From NCBI GenBank assembly GCA_964405435.1, contig CAYOOD010000019.1, positions 1 through 64,000 on the forward strand: a DNA stretch of 64,000 nt. The letters run 5' to 3'. The notes beneath the pieces are model-generated. The model worked only from the letters and a program-made list of their open reading frames with translations. It did no database searches and was not told the origin of the DNA. This stretch comes from DVEG01 sp964405435 (lineage in GTDB: Bacteria > Cyanobacteriota > Cyanobacteriia > Cyanobacteriales > Oscillatoriaceae). How positions within the stretch are numbered: position 1 is the stretch's first letter; each line of letters opens with the position of its first letter. Position numbers and translations under genes: made by a program. Shown here in pieces: positions 8,639 to 18,013 of the stretch.

Positions 8639-9805
8639 ATGCTCCGAGAAATCTTCATAGAAAATTATAAGTCCATTCAAAAGCTCAGACTGGAGTTGGG
8701 GCGGGTGACGGTATTGATTGGCGAAAATGGGAGCGGAAAGAGCAATATATTGGAGGCGATCGCCCTGGCTTCCGCTGCTGCCAGTGACAAACTGGATAAC
8801 GAGTTTTTAGCCTCCAGAGGTATTCGGGTGACAGAGCCTCAGTTCATGCGATCGGCTTTTGAAAAGGAGAATGTCACGCAACCGATTTTCATTCAGGCAC
8901 GAGACAGGGAGGAAAATATTTTTGCTTGCCTGCTTCAAAATGATAATGCACCTTATTCTAAATGGCTGGATAAGCAATTTGATGAAAACTACCAGAAGTT
9001 AAAATTTCTTGAAAATCCCTTGAAGGAATTTATGGAAGAAATATATTTTCATCTGGATGAACCAGAAAAAATAGCAGCTATTAGCAATATTACAAAAGAA
9101 ATTAACCAATTAAAACTAAAAGAGTATTTCAAAGCTAGGAAGCATTTATATAAATTCCTCATATACTCGCCCGACAACCCTTCCCTGCGAACTTTTGAAA
9201 AAGAAGGACAAATACAACCATTAGGAATTAATGGCGAAGGTTTGTTTAAACTTTTAAAAGTTTTGAATCGTGAAAATGAAGAGAGATTTAACGAACTCAA
9301 GAAGAAAATCGGATTAATAGATTGGTTTGAAGATTTTGAAATAGACCATAATTTATCTGAAAGCGAAAAAAAACTCAATATTAGGGACAGGTATTTAGAC
9401 GCAGATATAGCAGAATTTGACCAAAGAAGCTCTAATGAAGGTTTTTTATTTTTGCTGTTTTACTTCGCGCTATTTATCAGCGATCGCACGCCTAATTTTT
9501 TCGCCATTGATAATATTGATGCCTCACTCAACCCCAGATTGTGCCGGCGGTTAATGGAAGAATTAATCCAATTGGCTGTAAAATACGACAAACAAGTCAT
9601 CTTCACCACCCACAACCCTGCCGTTTTAGACGGGTTGAATTTAGAAGATGACGAGCAGCGACTTTTCGTAATATACCGCAACCTTTCGGGACATACAAAA
9701 GCCAGACGCATTTTCAAGCCCCAACCTCTAGAAGGGCAAGAACCTGTTAAACTATCAGAAGCCTTCTTGAGAGGCTATATCGGCGGACTTCCCAAGAATT
9801 TCTAA
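8639..9805 (+). CDS. AAA (ABC/OLD-like) ATPase of a two-gene defence-type unit
   Basis: A 388-residue SMC/RecF/OLD-like ATPase. Its N-terminus is FIENYKSIQKLRLELGRVTVLIGEN with Walker A GENGSGKS at about 27-34. The C-terminal lobe has FFAIDNIDASLNPRLCRRL (Walker B, with Asn where Glu usually follows Asp) and VIFTTHNPAVLDGL (His switch). The next gene starts 2 bases later and encodes a TOPRIM-like protein. This AAA plus TOPRIM pairing resembles PARIS/OLD-type antiphage systems. The pair is visibly richer in A+T than its neighbours and has few HIP1 sites, which suggests horizontal arrival. Target and trigger are unknown. Confidence 0.85.
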   Translation: MLREIFIENYKSIQKLRLELGRVTVLIGENGSGKSNILEAIALASAAASDKLDNEFLASRGIRVTEPQFMRSAFEKENVTQPIFIQARDREENIFACLLQNDNAPYSKWLDKQFDENYQKLKFLENPLKEFMEEIYFHLDEPEKIAAISNITKEINQLKLKEYFKARKHLYKFLIYSPDNPSLRTFEKEGQIQPLGINGEGLFKLLKVLNRENEERFNELKKKIGLIDWFEDFEIDHNLSESEKKLNIRDRYLDADIAEFDQRSSNEGFLFLLFYFALFISDRTPNFFAIDNIDASLNPRLCRRLMEELIQLAVKYDKQVIFTTHNPAVLDGLNLEDDEQRLFVIYRNLSGHTKARRIFKPQPLEGQEPVKLSEAFLRGYIGGLPKNF

Positions 9806-9807
9806 TT

Positions 9808-10473
9808 ATGGTTAGTTTTGGATTAGTTACAGAAGGAATCACGGATCAGATTGTCATTGAATATATTTTAGCAGGGTATTTCAATAACCCCAACATACTT
9901 GTCAACCCCCTTCAACCCGAACGGGATAAAGACAATGAAAATAAATCTGGTTATGGCGGGTGGACTCTAGTTTTTCAATATTGCAAGTCTGTGGATTTTC
10001 AACAAGCCTTTCAATTTAACGATTATATTATTATACAAATCGATACAGATGTTTCGGAAGAGTATGGGGTGCCCAAACAAGACGAAAACGGGGAATTGAC
10101 GCCCGATCGATTAATTGCCGAGGTGATAAAGCAATTTCGAGTTGCCATTGGCGAAGATTTCTACACCCAAACTGAACATAGAATCATTTTTGCCATAGCC
10201 GTTCACTCGGTGGAATGTTGGCTGCTTCCGCTTTATTATACAGATAACCGCAAGTCCAAAATCCAAAATTGTTTAGATACGTTAAATCGCGAACTGGGCA
10301 AAAAAGTAAACTTTACAATTGGCGCAAAAAATCCGCAATATTATAGAAAAATTGCAGAACAATACTCCACAAATAAAAAATTATTAAAATCTTACAAAAA
10401 CAATCCCAGCTTGAAAATTTTTATAGAAGAAATGGAGAAAAGAAAAATTGTCATTGAAGAAGAGGAGTTTTAA
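9808..10473 (+). CDS. TOPRIM-like (DUF4276/DUF4435-type) partner of the AAA ATPase
   Basis: A 221-residue protein with TOPRIM-like signatures: the acidic strand GLVTEGITDQ (Glu at residue 8) and the DxD motif in IIQIDTDVSEEYG (about 75-87), followed by a conserved segment AVHSVECWLLPLYY. The TOPRIM fold binds metal and cleaves or processes nucleic acid in OLD, PARIS and related systems, so this is the likely effector, held or triggered by the upstream ATPase. The C-terminus is lysine- and glutamate-rich. The 2-base spacing and shared base composition show that the two genes moved as a unit. Exact family assignment is uncertain without a profile search. Confidence 0.75.
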   Translation: MVSFGLVTEGITDQIVIEYILAGYFNNPNILVNPLQPERDKDNENKSGYGGWTLVFQYCKSVDFQQAFQFNDYIIIQIDTDVSEEYGVPKQDENGELTPDRLIAEVIKQFRVAIGEDFYTQTEHRIIFAIAVHSVECWLLPLYYTDNRKSKIQNCLDTLNRELGKKVNFTIGAKNPQYYRKIAEQYSTNKKLLKSYKNNPSLKIFIEEMEKRKIVIEEEEF

Positions 10474-10547
10474 TTTACCACTCAGGCAGCCTGTCAATTA
10501 GCAAGTAGGCAGTAATACCCGAAAAACATCCCGAAACAGAGGCAAAA

Positions 10548-12806
10548 ATGAGCATCCACATCTTCGGAATTCGACACCACGGTCCCGGTTCCGCTCGCAG
10601 CTTGCGGCAAGCGCTGGAAACCCTGCAACCTGACGCGATTTTAGTAGAAGGTCCCCCCGATGCTGACGGGATTTTGCCGCTGTTAATCCATCCCGAAATG
10701 CAGCCGCCCGTCGCTCTCCTGGTTTACGTTCCAGACGAGCCAAATCGCGCGGTTTATTATCCGTTTGCCGCTTTTTCGCCGGAGTGGCAGGCGCTTCACT
10801 ACGGGTTGAGTCGCAGCGTGCCGGTACGCTTCATGGATTTGCCCCAAACTCACCAACTCGCAAAGGAGCCGGTGAGTTCGGAACCGCAGGCAATTTCTGA
10901 AGAAATCTCTCAAGAATTGCTGAAAGAAGCGATCGCGCTGCGTTCCGATCCCCTGCGCTTGCTGGCAGAAGCCGCCGGTTACAGCGACGGCGAGCGCTGG
11001 TGGGAACATTTGGTAGAGCAGCGGCGCGACAGTGCGGATTTATTTGAAGCGATTTTGGAAGCGATGACGGCTCTGCGCTCAGAAGTCGAAAAGCAATCGG
11101 CAATTCTCCCGGAAGAACCCGCCGAAATGCAGCGCGAGGCGTACATGCGGCAAACCATTCGCGCCGCTCAAAAAGAAGGATTTCAGCGAATAGCGGTAGT
11201 TTGCGGCGCGTGGCACGCCCCCGCTCTGGCAACAATGCCGGCGGAAAAAGAAGATGCCGAAATTCTCAAAAAATTGCCCAAAATAAAAGTAGAAAGCACT
11301 TGGGTGCCGTGGAGTTACGGGCGGTTGGCGGCAAGCAGCGGTTACGGTGCGGGAGTGGAATCGCCGGGATGGTACGATCACCTCTGGCACGCGCGCGATC
11401 GCGTCGCAATTCGCTGGATGACGAAGGTGGCGCGGCTGTTGCGGGAAAAAGATTTGGATGCGTCGTCGGCTCACGTCATCGAAGCGGTGCGGCTTGCAGA
11501 AGCGCTGGCGGCAATTCGATCGCGCCCCCTTCCCGGATTAGAAGAATTAAACGAAGCAACGCGCTCGGTGCTGTGCTTCGGCGACGACGCGCCCATGCGC
11601 CTAATTCGCGAACAATTAATAATCGGCGATCGCATCGGCGAAGTTCCCGACGAAACGCCGATGGTGCCGCTGCAGCAAGACTTTCGCCGCGAAAAGAAAC
11701 GCCTGAAATTGCCGGAAAATAAAGACAGCCTCGCACTCGACTTGCGTAAGCAGGTAGATTTAGAGCGATCGCACCTGCTGCACCGCCTCGCGCTGCTGAA
11801 CATTCCCTGGGGAGAGCGGCAGCAAGCGGGCGGCATGGGCACGTTTAAAGAAAACTGGCGCTTGCAGTGGCAGCCGGAATACGCCGTCAAGTTGATTGAA
11901 GCGGGCATCTGGGGCAATACCCTGTACGCTGCCGCCACAGCCTTTGCGGTGAATGCAGCCGACAAAGCCGCCGATTTACCCGCACTCACCGCACTGTGCG
12001 ATCGCGTCTTGCTCGCAGAATTACCCGACGCCATCAGTCACCTGATGGCGCGACTGGAAACAGAAGCCGCAATCGCCAGCGATATCGGGCATTTGATGGA
12101 TGCGCTGCCGCCCCTCGCCAACGTGCTGCGCTACGGCAACGTGCGCAAAACAGACGCCAGCACCGTCGCTCACGTTACAGACGGATTGGTGGCGCGGATT
12201 TGCATCGGATTGCCGAGCGCGTGCGCCTCCCTCAACGACGAAGCCGCCGAAGCAACGTGCGATCGCGTCGTCAAAGTCAACGGCGCTGTCAAGTTACTGC
12301 AAAATGAAGAATACCTCGCCGCGTGGCAAAGCGTTTTGATGCAACTGTGCGATCGCGATTCCTTGCACGGGCTGCTCGCGGGGCGCTGCTGCCGCTTGCT
12401 GCTCGACGCAGGCGCGATCGCAACAGATGAGACCGCGCGGCGCATGGGGCTCGCCCTCTCCAGAGCCAACGAACCGACGCACTCCGCCGCCTGGGTAGAA
12501 GGATTTCTCAAAGGCAGCGGCTTGTTGCTGCTGCACGACGATGCCCTCTGGCAAGCGATCGATAGCTGGGTGACAGAGCTATCCGACGACACCTTCACCG
12601 CCCTGCTGCCCCTGCTGCGCCGCACTTTCGCCACCTTTTCCGCCCCCGAACGCCGGCAGATGGGAGAGCGAGTCAAACGCGGCGCTGCCCAGGTGCCGGT
12701 TGCCGCGCGCGTCGCCGATGCGGGGGAATTCGATACAGCCCGCGCGGATAGCGTACTGGCGATCGTTTCTCAGTTGTTGGGGGTGACGGTTAACCCTCTT
12801 TTATGA
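10548..12806 (+). CDS. DUF5682 family protein
   Basis: A 752-residue protein recognised by its N-terminus: MSIHIFGIRHHGPGSARSL and DAILVEGPPDAD, with paired histidines and a Glu that look like a metal-binding active site. It also has RIAVVCGAWHAPAL near residue 220. I recall the N-terminal domain being related to the ChaN/EreA/TraB-like fold; that is memory, not shown here. The C-terminal half is helical and alanine-rich. The family regularly accompanies MoxR, vWA and DUF5691 proteins. ATG 10548 follows GAGGC. GC content returns to the local norm here, unlike the two genes before it. Confidence 0.85.
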   Translation: MSIHIFGIRHHGPGSARSLRQALETLQPDAILVEGPPDADGILPLLIHPEMQPPVALLVYVPDEPNRAVYYPFAAFSPEWQALHYGLSRSVPVRFMDLPQTHQLAKEPVSSEPQAISEEISQELLKEAIALRSDPLRLLAEAAGYSDGERWWEHLVEQRRDSADLFEAILEAMTALRSEVEKQSAILPEEPAEMQREAYMRQTIRAAQKEGFQRIAVVCGAWHAPALATMPAEKEDAEILKKLPKIKVESTWVPWSYGRLAASSGYGAGVESPGWYDHLWHARDRVAIRWMTKVARLLREKDLDASSAHVIEAVRLAEALAAIRSRPLPGLEELNEATRSVLCFGDDAPMRLIREQLIIGDRIGEVPDETPMVPLQQDFRREKKRLKLPENKDSLALDLRKQVDLERSHLLHRLALLNIPWGERQQAGGMGTFKENWRLQWQPEYAVKLIEAGIWGNTLYAAATAFAVNAADKAADLPALTALCDRVLLAELPDAISHLMARLETEAAIASDIGHLMDALPPLANVLRYGNVRKTDASTVAHVTDGLVARICIGLPSACASLNDEAAEATCDRVVKVNGAVKLLQNEEYLAAWQSVLMQLCDRDSLHGLLAGRCCRLLLDAGAIATDETARRMGLALSRANEPTHSAAWVEGFLKGSGLLLLHDDALWQAIDSWVTELSDDTFTALLPLLRRTFATFSAPERRQMGERVKRGAAQVPVAARVADAGEFDTARADSVLAIVSQLLGVTVNPLL

Positions 12807-12944
12807 AACTGGGCAAAAACGACATCTATCAATCTTTATAAAGACGCTTCTACATCTTGCAGAATTATCAAATAGGGTGACAATCAAGGTGTACCAACCA
12901 CTACCACACAAGTGGATAACTCCCACTACTAAAAGGCAATTAGA

Positions 12945-13172
12945 ATGAAATGCAGTATTGAAGGATGCCCTGGCACCTATGAGGAACGCGAAATCATTCA
13001 CGCTGTACGATACAACGGTCAGGTTATCGCGTTCGATCGCGTTCCGGCAGAGGTTTGTTCCGCGTGTGGCGACGTACTCCCAAAGCCAAATACCGTGCGA
13101 CAGATTGAAGCGTTGCTGCGTGCAGGGAAACAACCTGCAAGAACAGTCCCTCTTTACGAGTATTCTGCTTGA
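12945..13172 (+). CDS. YgiT-type zinc-finger protein (orphan antitoxin-like)
   Basis: A 75-residue protein with two cysteine pairs, C-x4-C (CSIEGC) and CSACG, and the ending TVRQIEALLRAGK, typical of the YgiT/MqsA N-terminal zinc finger. Such proteins usually follow a DUF4258 (MqsR-like) toxin gene. The 138 bases upstream hold no toxin frame, so it is an orphan. There is no C-terminal HTH domain, so it would not bind DNA the way MqsA does. It may be a remnant or may neutralise a toxin encoded elsewhere. Confidence 0.8.
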   Translation: MKCSIEGCPGTYEEREIIHAVRYNGQVIAFDRVPAEVCSACGDVLPKPNTVRQIEALLRAGKQPARTVPLYEYSA

Positions 13173-13286
13173 AAGCTAAACTGGTAAAATTAGAAAGGTC
13201 TGCAAGGGGCGATCGCGCGTTTTTGCGTGTTCCCTCTCGCAGACTCCTGCCTTTTCCGTATTTTTCAGCATCGGGGAACTTTGTCA

Positions 13287-13721
13287 ATGGCAAACACTGC
13301 ATCCTATCCTTTGGCGCTAAAAATAAATTTAGTACCATCGTTCGAGGGACTGTTCGAGTATGGGAAGGGTCTTTATCTCGATTTAAAAGTGACTGTCACT
13401 ATTTTTATGCTGGCCCAGCGGGCCAAGAAAAAAGTGAATGCTCTTTTTGCACAAATAATTATACATCTTGCTAGAATACTAGGGAAGACTGTTGCCGGTA
13501 AACCTCCCGACCATCAGGACGAGCCAGATCGCAATCGTCCCCATTGGTGGAAAGAAATTAAGAACTTCCTCAAGCAAATTCGAGCTGAGGGGCTCTCCGA
13601 AGCTCAATTGCGGAAAATCCTTGAAGATGCTTTCAGCACTGAGGAGGTAGAGGCTGTTATGAAAGCCTTAAGGCAAGCTGCTGAGATGATGGGAGAGTCT
13701 GAACCGACTTTGTTTGAGTAA
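13287..13721 (+). CDS. Hypothetical protein, 144 aa
   Basis: Not recognised. From ATG 13287 (MANTASYPLALKINL) the protein has a 60-residue part with a hydrophobic stretch (LKVTVTIFMLAQRAKKKVNALFAQIIIHLARIL, about 27-59), then a hydrophilic hinge PDHQDEPDRNRPHWW and an acidic amphipathic C-terminus (LSEAQLRKILEDAFSTEEVEAVMKALRQ). The frame also extends upstream, but that part reads unlike protein. It is followed after 23 bases by another small hypothetical gene with a good ribosome site, so the two are probably co-transcribed. The layout recalls small effector-adaptor proteins in conflict islands, but this is only a guess. Confidence 0.55.
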   Translation: MANTASYPLALKINLVPSFEGLFEYGKGLYLDLKVTVTIFMLAQRAKKKVNALFAQIIIHLARILGKTVAGKPPDHQDEPDRNRPHWWKEIKNFLKQIRAEGLSEAQLRKILEDAFSTEEVEAVMKALRQAAEMMGESEPTLFE

Positions 13722-13744
13722 CTTTTAATCGGGAGGTAAGCGAC

Positions 13745-14101
13745 GTGAGTTATAAAATCTCTTCACTTCGAGAAGCCATTAATATTTTGAAGCTACATCG
13801 CACTAAGCTGGAAGCTCAACTCGGCACAAGTCGCCTGGAAAGGCTGCTTTTTAATCTAGAAGAAATCAGTTTAGACATAGAAAATATTTCAACTCAGCTC
13901 GGCGAGGCAGCCACAGGGGGAACGCCAGCCGAGAAGTTTGCAGAAATCTTGGATTTTTTTCAATATGGTTGCATTCCTCACATAACCGGGCATCTCGAAA
14001 CCATCGAGGAGCTACTGGAAGAGCCACAAAATGGAAGTGAAACGCCTGACGAGGTAACTTGGCATGGCAGCGATATTTCGGTGGCAGGCGATGTGAGATG
14101 A
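13745..14101 (+). CDS. Hypothetical helical protein, 118 aa
   Basis: Not recognised. A GTG start follows GGGAGGT at a good distance. The protein is acidic and largely helical (SSLREAINILKLHRTKLEAQL, ERLLFNLEEISLDIENI, HITGHLETIEELLEEP), without membrane segments or catalytic motifs. It lies 23 bases after the preceding hypothetical gene and ends 86 bases before the convergent glpK stop; the GGGTTTC hairpin stands between. A small helical partner of the preceding gene product is the simplest reading. Confidence 0.6.
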   Translation: MSYKISSLREAINILKLHRTKLEAQLGTSRLERLLFNLEEISLDIENISTQLGEAATGGTPAEKFAEILDFFQYGCIPHITGHLETIEELLEEPQNGSETPDEVTWHGSDISVAGDVR

Positions 14102-14123
14102 GCGATCGCCCCTTTAGGTACTG

Positions 14124-14156
14124 AGAAACCCGGTTTCTTGAAGAAACCGGGTTTCT
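14124..14156. terminator. GGGTTTC hairpin between convergent genes
   Basis: A 16-bp perfect stem: AGAAACCCGGTTTCTT (14124-14139), a one-base centre, then AAGAAACCGGGTTTCT (14141-14156). It lies between the stops of the small hypothetical gene (14101) and glpK (14188, other strand), where a bidirectional terminator is expected. No long T run follows, so classic rho-independent action is uncertain. Confidence 0.6.
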
Positions 14157-14187
14157 GCCACTTACTTCAAAAACCACTATATAACGC

Positions 14188-15690
14188 TCAATCCACCCAA
14201 TTTTTAGCCCGTTCTACGGCTTTCAGCCAAGTGATAAAATTTGCCTGCGCTGCGGTAGCGCCTTCCCCCGGCTCGAAAATTCTATCAATCTGGCGGCTGG
14301 CAACAATTGTGTTATAATCTTCCCAGAATCCGACGGCTAAACCAGCGCCAAAAGCAGCGCCTTGAGCGGTGGCGTCGAGGATGGCGGGGCGCTCGACGGG
14401 AATGCCGAGAATGTCAGCTTGAAATTGCATTAAAAAGTTATTTTCACAGGCTCCGCCGTCAACTTTTAAAACGGCAACCGGGGTGTCGCTGTCTTTATTT
14501 ATCGCCTCAACCACTTCTTTCACTTGATAAGCGATCGCCTCCAGCACCGCCCTGACAATATGTTCCCGCTTCACGCCCCCGGTAATTCCCAAAAATGCGC
14601 CGCGAGCGCTCATATCCCAGTGCGGCGCACCCAATCCGTTCAGGGCAGGGACGAAGTAAACGCCGTTTGTATCGGCTACCTGACGGGCGATCGCTTCGGT
14701 TTCGTCTGCGGAATTAATCAATTTTAACCCATCTCTGAGCCACTGAATGCAAGCGCCTGTGGTAAATATCGCTCCCTCTAAAGCGTAGCTGGCTTTATCG
14801 GGTTGCGTCCACGCTACAGTTGAGAGGAGTTGGTGGCGCGATCGCGCCAATTTTTGCCCCGTCTGAGAAATCAAAAAGCAGCCAGTTCCGTAAGTGCATT
14901 TCATCATCCCCGGGCGATTGCACCCGTGGGCAAACAGCGCCGCTTGCTGATCGCCAAATATCGCTGCAATGGGAATTTCTGCCCCCAATAAATTCGCGTC
15001 TGTATTTCCAAAAATACCCAGACTGTGCTGAATCCGGGGCAAGATTTGCGCCGGAATGCCGAATAAATCCAAAAGCGCTGCATCCCACTCCAGCGTTTCC
15101 AGATTCATCAGCATCGTGCGGCTGGCATTGCTGCGATCGGTGGCGTGAACTCGCCCGCCCGTGAGATTCCACAGCACCCAAGTATCCACCGTGCCGGCTA
15201 TAATATTATCGAGGTTAATATCCGGCTGTTCCCGCCGCACCCAATCCAGCAGCCAAGCAAGTTTAGTAGCGGAAAAATAAGCATCTAGCACCAATCCCGT
15301 GCGGTTTTGAATTTCTTCAGCGTGACCTTTTTCTGCTAATTCGCGACACATTGGTGCCGTGCGGCGATCGAGCCAGACAATAGCGTTGTGCAGGGGTTTG
15401 CCAGTAGTTTTATCCCACAGCAAGCAAGTTTCGCGCTGTACTGTCAAACCGATCGCCGCTACTTGTCGAGCTGAAATGCCCGCCGTTTTGAAGAGTTGCT
15501 GGATGCAGGCGATCGTATCTTGCCAAATTTGAGCGGGATCGTGCTCTACCCAACCGGGTAGAGGATAGTGCTGGGTTAGCTCTTTGTAAGCTTGGGCTGC
15601 GATCGCCCCAGAGCGATCGAACAGGATCGCCCGGTTTCCGGTGGTGCCGAGATCGAGCCCTAAAATGTATTCAGGCGCAGGGTGACTCAT
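14188..15690 (-). CDS. glpK: Glycerol kinase
   Basis: Phosphorylates glycerol with ATP to glycerol 3-phosphate, a cytoplasmic FGGY-family kinase. Seen: N-terminal phosphate-binding LGLDLGTTGNRAILFD, the WLDRRT and ATDRSNASRTMLMN segments, and the C-terminal VDGGACENNFLMQFQADI. Starting at MSHPAPEY gives 500 residues, the normal length; the longer open frame upstream lacks family similarity. No glpF or glpD is adjacent, and the other glycerol/dihydroxyacetone-related gene (DhaM-type ptsP) is 9 kb away. It sits, on the opposite strand, between parts of the conflict island, so it may mark an old insertion boundary. Confidence 0.95.
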   Translation of the reverse strand: MSHPAPEYILGLDLGTTGNRAILFDRSGAIAAQAYKELTQHYPLPGWVEHDPAQIWQDTIACIQQLFKTAGISARQVAAIGLTVQRETCLLWDKTTGKPLHNAIVWLDRRTAPMCRELAEKGHAEEIQNRTGLVLDAYFSATKLAWLLDWVRREQPDINLDNIIAGTVDTWVLWNLTGGRVHATDRSNASRTMLMNLETLEWDAALLDLFGIPAQILPRIQHSLGIFGNTDANLLGAEIPIAAIFGDQQAALFAHGCNRPGMMKCTYGTGCFLISQTGQKLARSRHQLLSTVAWTQPDKASYALEGAIFTTGACIQWLRDGLKLINSADETEAIARQVADTNGVYFVPALNGLGAPHWDMSARGAFLGITGGVKREHIVRAVLEAIAYQVKEVVEAINKDSDTPVAVLKVDGGACENNFLMQFQADILGIPVERPAILDATAQGAAFGAGLAVGFWEDYNTIVASRQIDRIFEPGEGATAAQANFITWLKAVERAKNWVD

Positions 15691-15968
15691 AGACATGCAA
15701 AATGCGTGAATGTTGACGGCAACACCCAGTTTACCGCCGAGCGTCGCAGGGGAGATCGTGCATTTCCCTGGGGCTTTACGTCTGTGCATTTAAACTGTTG
15801 CCGAGTCCGGAAATCTCACAAAGGTGATTTTTACTGAGATAATGTTATATGAGTGTATTTTTTATAGTTTAAAATATTTTGATACAATTTTATTAAAAGC
15901 CAAACATCAGGCGAACTCGCTATTATATGAGAAGCCAATAGCGCGCTGAGACTTTACTGAGAATAACT

Positions 15969-16412
15969 GTGACTATTTACTTCTACGGCACGAAAGATAA
16001 ACCCTACGGCTGCTTCTCCAATTTTTCGCCGCACGGCTTCGAGAGTGATGGCGTTTGGTGGGCAACGGTTGAGCATTATTTTCAAGCGCAAAAGTTTCCC
16101 AACACGCCCCACGTTGAAGAAATCCGCGCCTGCAAATCGCCAACGATCGCAAAAAGGATGGGGCGATCGCGCTCCCGCCCCCTGCGCCCCGATTGGGAAC
16201 AGGTGAAAGACGACATCATGCGCCAAGCCGTGCTGTGGAAATTCGAGACTCACGCCGACATCCGCGAGGTGCTGTTATCTACCGGCGACGCAATCATTGT
16301 CGAAAATGCCCCCAGAGATTACTATTGGGGTTGCGGGGCTAAGGGCACGGGCAAGAATATGCTGGGGGTGATTTTAATGGAAGTGAGAGAAAAACTGCGC
16401 GTGAAGCGCTAG
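15969..16412 (+). CDS. NADAR family protein, copy 1
   Basis: A 147-residue NADAR (YbiA-like) protein. Seen: start IYFYGTKDKPYGCFSNFSPHGF, then TVEHYFQAQKF, MGRSRSRPLRPDWEQVKDDIM and DYYWGCGAKGTGKNMLG, with the conserved Glu and Trp residues intact. The family comprises N-glycosidases; members act in riboflavin biosynthesis, and others remove ADP-ribose from guanine bases in DNA as antitoxins to DarT-like toxins. No ribA or DarT gene is nearby. GTG start. A second copy is at 18014. The 278 bases upstream to glpK are AT-rich, suited to divergent promoters, and hold no gene. Confidence 0.88.
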   Translation: MTIYFYGTKDKPYGCFSNFSPHGFESDGVWWATVEHYFQAQKFPNTPHVEEIRACKSPTIAKRMGRSRSRPLRPDWEQVKDDIMRQAVLWKFETHADIREVLLSTGDAIIVENAPRDYYWGCGAKGTGKNMLGVILMEVREKLRVKR

Positions 16413-16502
16413 CTATCGCGATAGCGAATCGCTCCCTAGCATAAATCTTTAAAAAACTTTCACATCAAAATCGTTGGTTTCGTCTATGCTAGGTGAAAGT
16501 GG

Positions 16503-17759
16503 GTGCTGAAAAGAGACTTACAGGCGATCGCTTGCTTTCGAGCGACAAATATAACTAGCGTCCTTGAAATTCACGGGAAAGCGGCAATCCCCGCTCCGCT
16601 TTCCTCTCGCCGATCGGGAGTTCCTCGCACAGGGGCGGGAGCATTAGCGGGTCTTCTACCAAACGTGAACGAGCAACAAGCAGCAAAAAAACCTTTATTT
16701 ATCAGCCTGCGCTGGAAACTACTAGCAGGTTTTACGGCGGTGTTCAGTCTGGTTTTCAGTGCAAGTTATTACTGGTTTTATACCTTTGCCATCGGTCAGG
16801 TCACGGAGCGGTTGCGAATTGAATTAAAAGATGCTGTTCGGGGGGCGGCTCCTGGCGTTGACGTGAAGGGATTGCTGACTTTATGTGCTGAAGGCCAACC
16901 CAACACCCAAGGATTTTCTGACCATCCCCAGTACAAAAAGCAGTTAGATTGGCTGCAGGTCGTAAGAAGTTTAAGACCCAATGCGTGGCCGTATCTTTTT
17001 GTTCTCGGCGATACAAAAGAGTGCCAGCGCAACGGCAAGCCTTTGGGGGGCGATCGCGAAATTTTTTACCTGGTTGACTTGGGAGCCAGATACAATCCGT
17101 CTAAATCTACAAAATTTCTCGATCGCGACACGGCGAACTATTGGGATTACGAAACCCTGAAAGCAGGTAAGATTCAGGAAACACCCACCCCCTATTCCGA
17201 TCGCTGGGGAACTTGGGTGAGTGCCTATGCGCCTCTCAAGAATTCAGCGGGCCAGATAGTGGGTGGCATCGGCATAGATGTTGAAGCCGATTACATCTGG
17301 CAGCTTCAGCGAGGAATTCGCCACCGACTCTTCATCGCTTTTGCTATCTCTTACGGAGTATTGTTCGTCCTCATTTATATCAGTGCGGGCGTGCTGAGTC
17401 AACCTCTCATTAATTTAACGAAGGCAGCGGAGAAGATTAGCGAAGGAGATTACGACCAAAAACTCGTGTCTTGTTACCCCTGGCGCTTAAAGGACGAAAT
17501 TGTTACTCTCACCCTGGTTTTCAAGCAGATGGTTGCCAAAGTGCGCGATCGCGAAGAAAACCTCAAGGGCAAAATCACGCAATTGCAGATCGAGATTGAC
17601 GAAGCCAAGCGGCACAAGCAAGTCCAAGAAATTGTAGAAACCGACTACTTCAAAAACATGCAGGCGAAAGCTAAGGACTTGCGCGAACGCCAGAAGCGCT
17701 CTTTAAAGAAGGAAAACAGCGATGGCGATGAGGAAAATTCATCCTCGGAAAAAAATTGA
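16503..17759 (+). CDS. Membrane receptor with periplasmic sensor and HAMP domain, no output domain
   Basis: Two membrane segments (LLAGFTAVFSLVFSASYYWF near residue 72 and FAISYGVLFVLIYISAGVL near 280) enclose a periplasmic sensor of about 180 residues resembling the Cache type (YLFVLGDTKECQRNG, WGTWVSAYAPLKNSAGQIVGG). A HAMP domain follows (QPLINLTKAAEKISEGDY), then a coiled coil and a charged tail ending SSSEKN. No kinase, cyclase or methyl-accepting domain is present, so the signal must pass to another protein. The start is uncertain: GTG 16503 or GTG 16665 (VNEQQAAKK), the latter giving a more typical N-terminus. It lies between the two NADAR genes. Confidence 0.8.
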   Translation: MLKRDLQAIACFRATNITSVLEIHGKAAIPAPLSSRRSGVPRTGAGALAGLLPNVNEQQAAKKPLFISLRWKLLAGFTAVFSLVFSASYYWFYTFAIGQVTERLRIELKDAVRGAAPGVDVKGLLTLCAEGQPNTQGFSDHPQYKKQLDWLQVVRSLRPNAWPYLFVLGDTKECQRNGKPLGGDREIFYLVDLGARYNPSKSTKFLDRDTANYWDYETLKAGKIQETPTPYSDRWGTWVSAYAPLKNSAGQIVGGIGIDVEADYIWQLQRGIRHRLFIAFAISYGVLFVLIYISAGVLSQPLINLTKAAEKISEGDYDQKLVSCYPWRLKDEIVTLTLVFKQMVAKVRDREENLKGKITQLQIEIDEAKRHKQVQEIVETDYFKNMQAKAKDLRERQKRSLKKENSDGDEENSSSEKN

Positions 17760-18013
17760 CTTTTTTGCCCCGGTAAACCCTCTAGTGGCAAAGGCAATCA
17801 GGGTTGTAAAATAATCGGGGAAGTTTTAAAAGCGTTTTTACAGGGCAATTTTATGCAGAAGATGCCCCTTTGATGCGCGATCGGCTGAGAACTCGATCGC
17901 TCGCCTGCCGCGATAGGTGCCGTCTGGATATCCCAGAGGCAAAAAATTTCGCCCCCAAAACGGCTGGGATGCTAAAATTAGTCATAACGGGCAAAAATCT
18001 TGGGAAAATTAAG

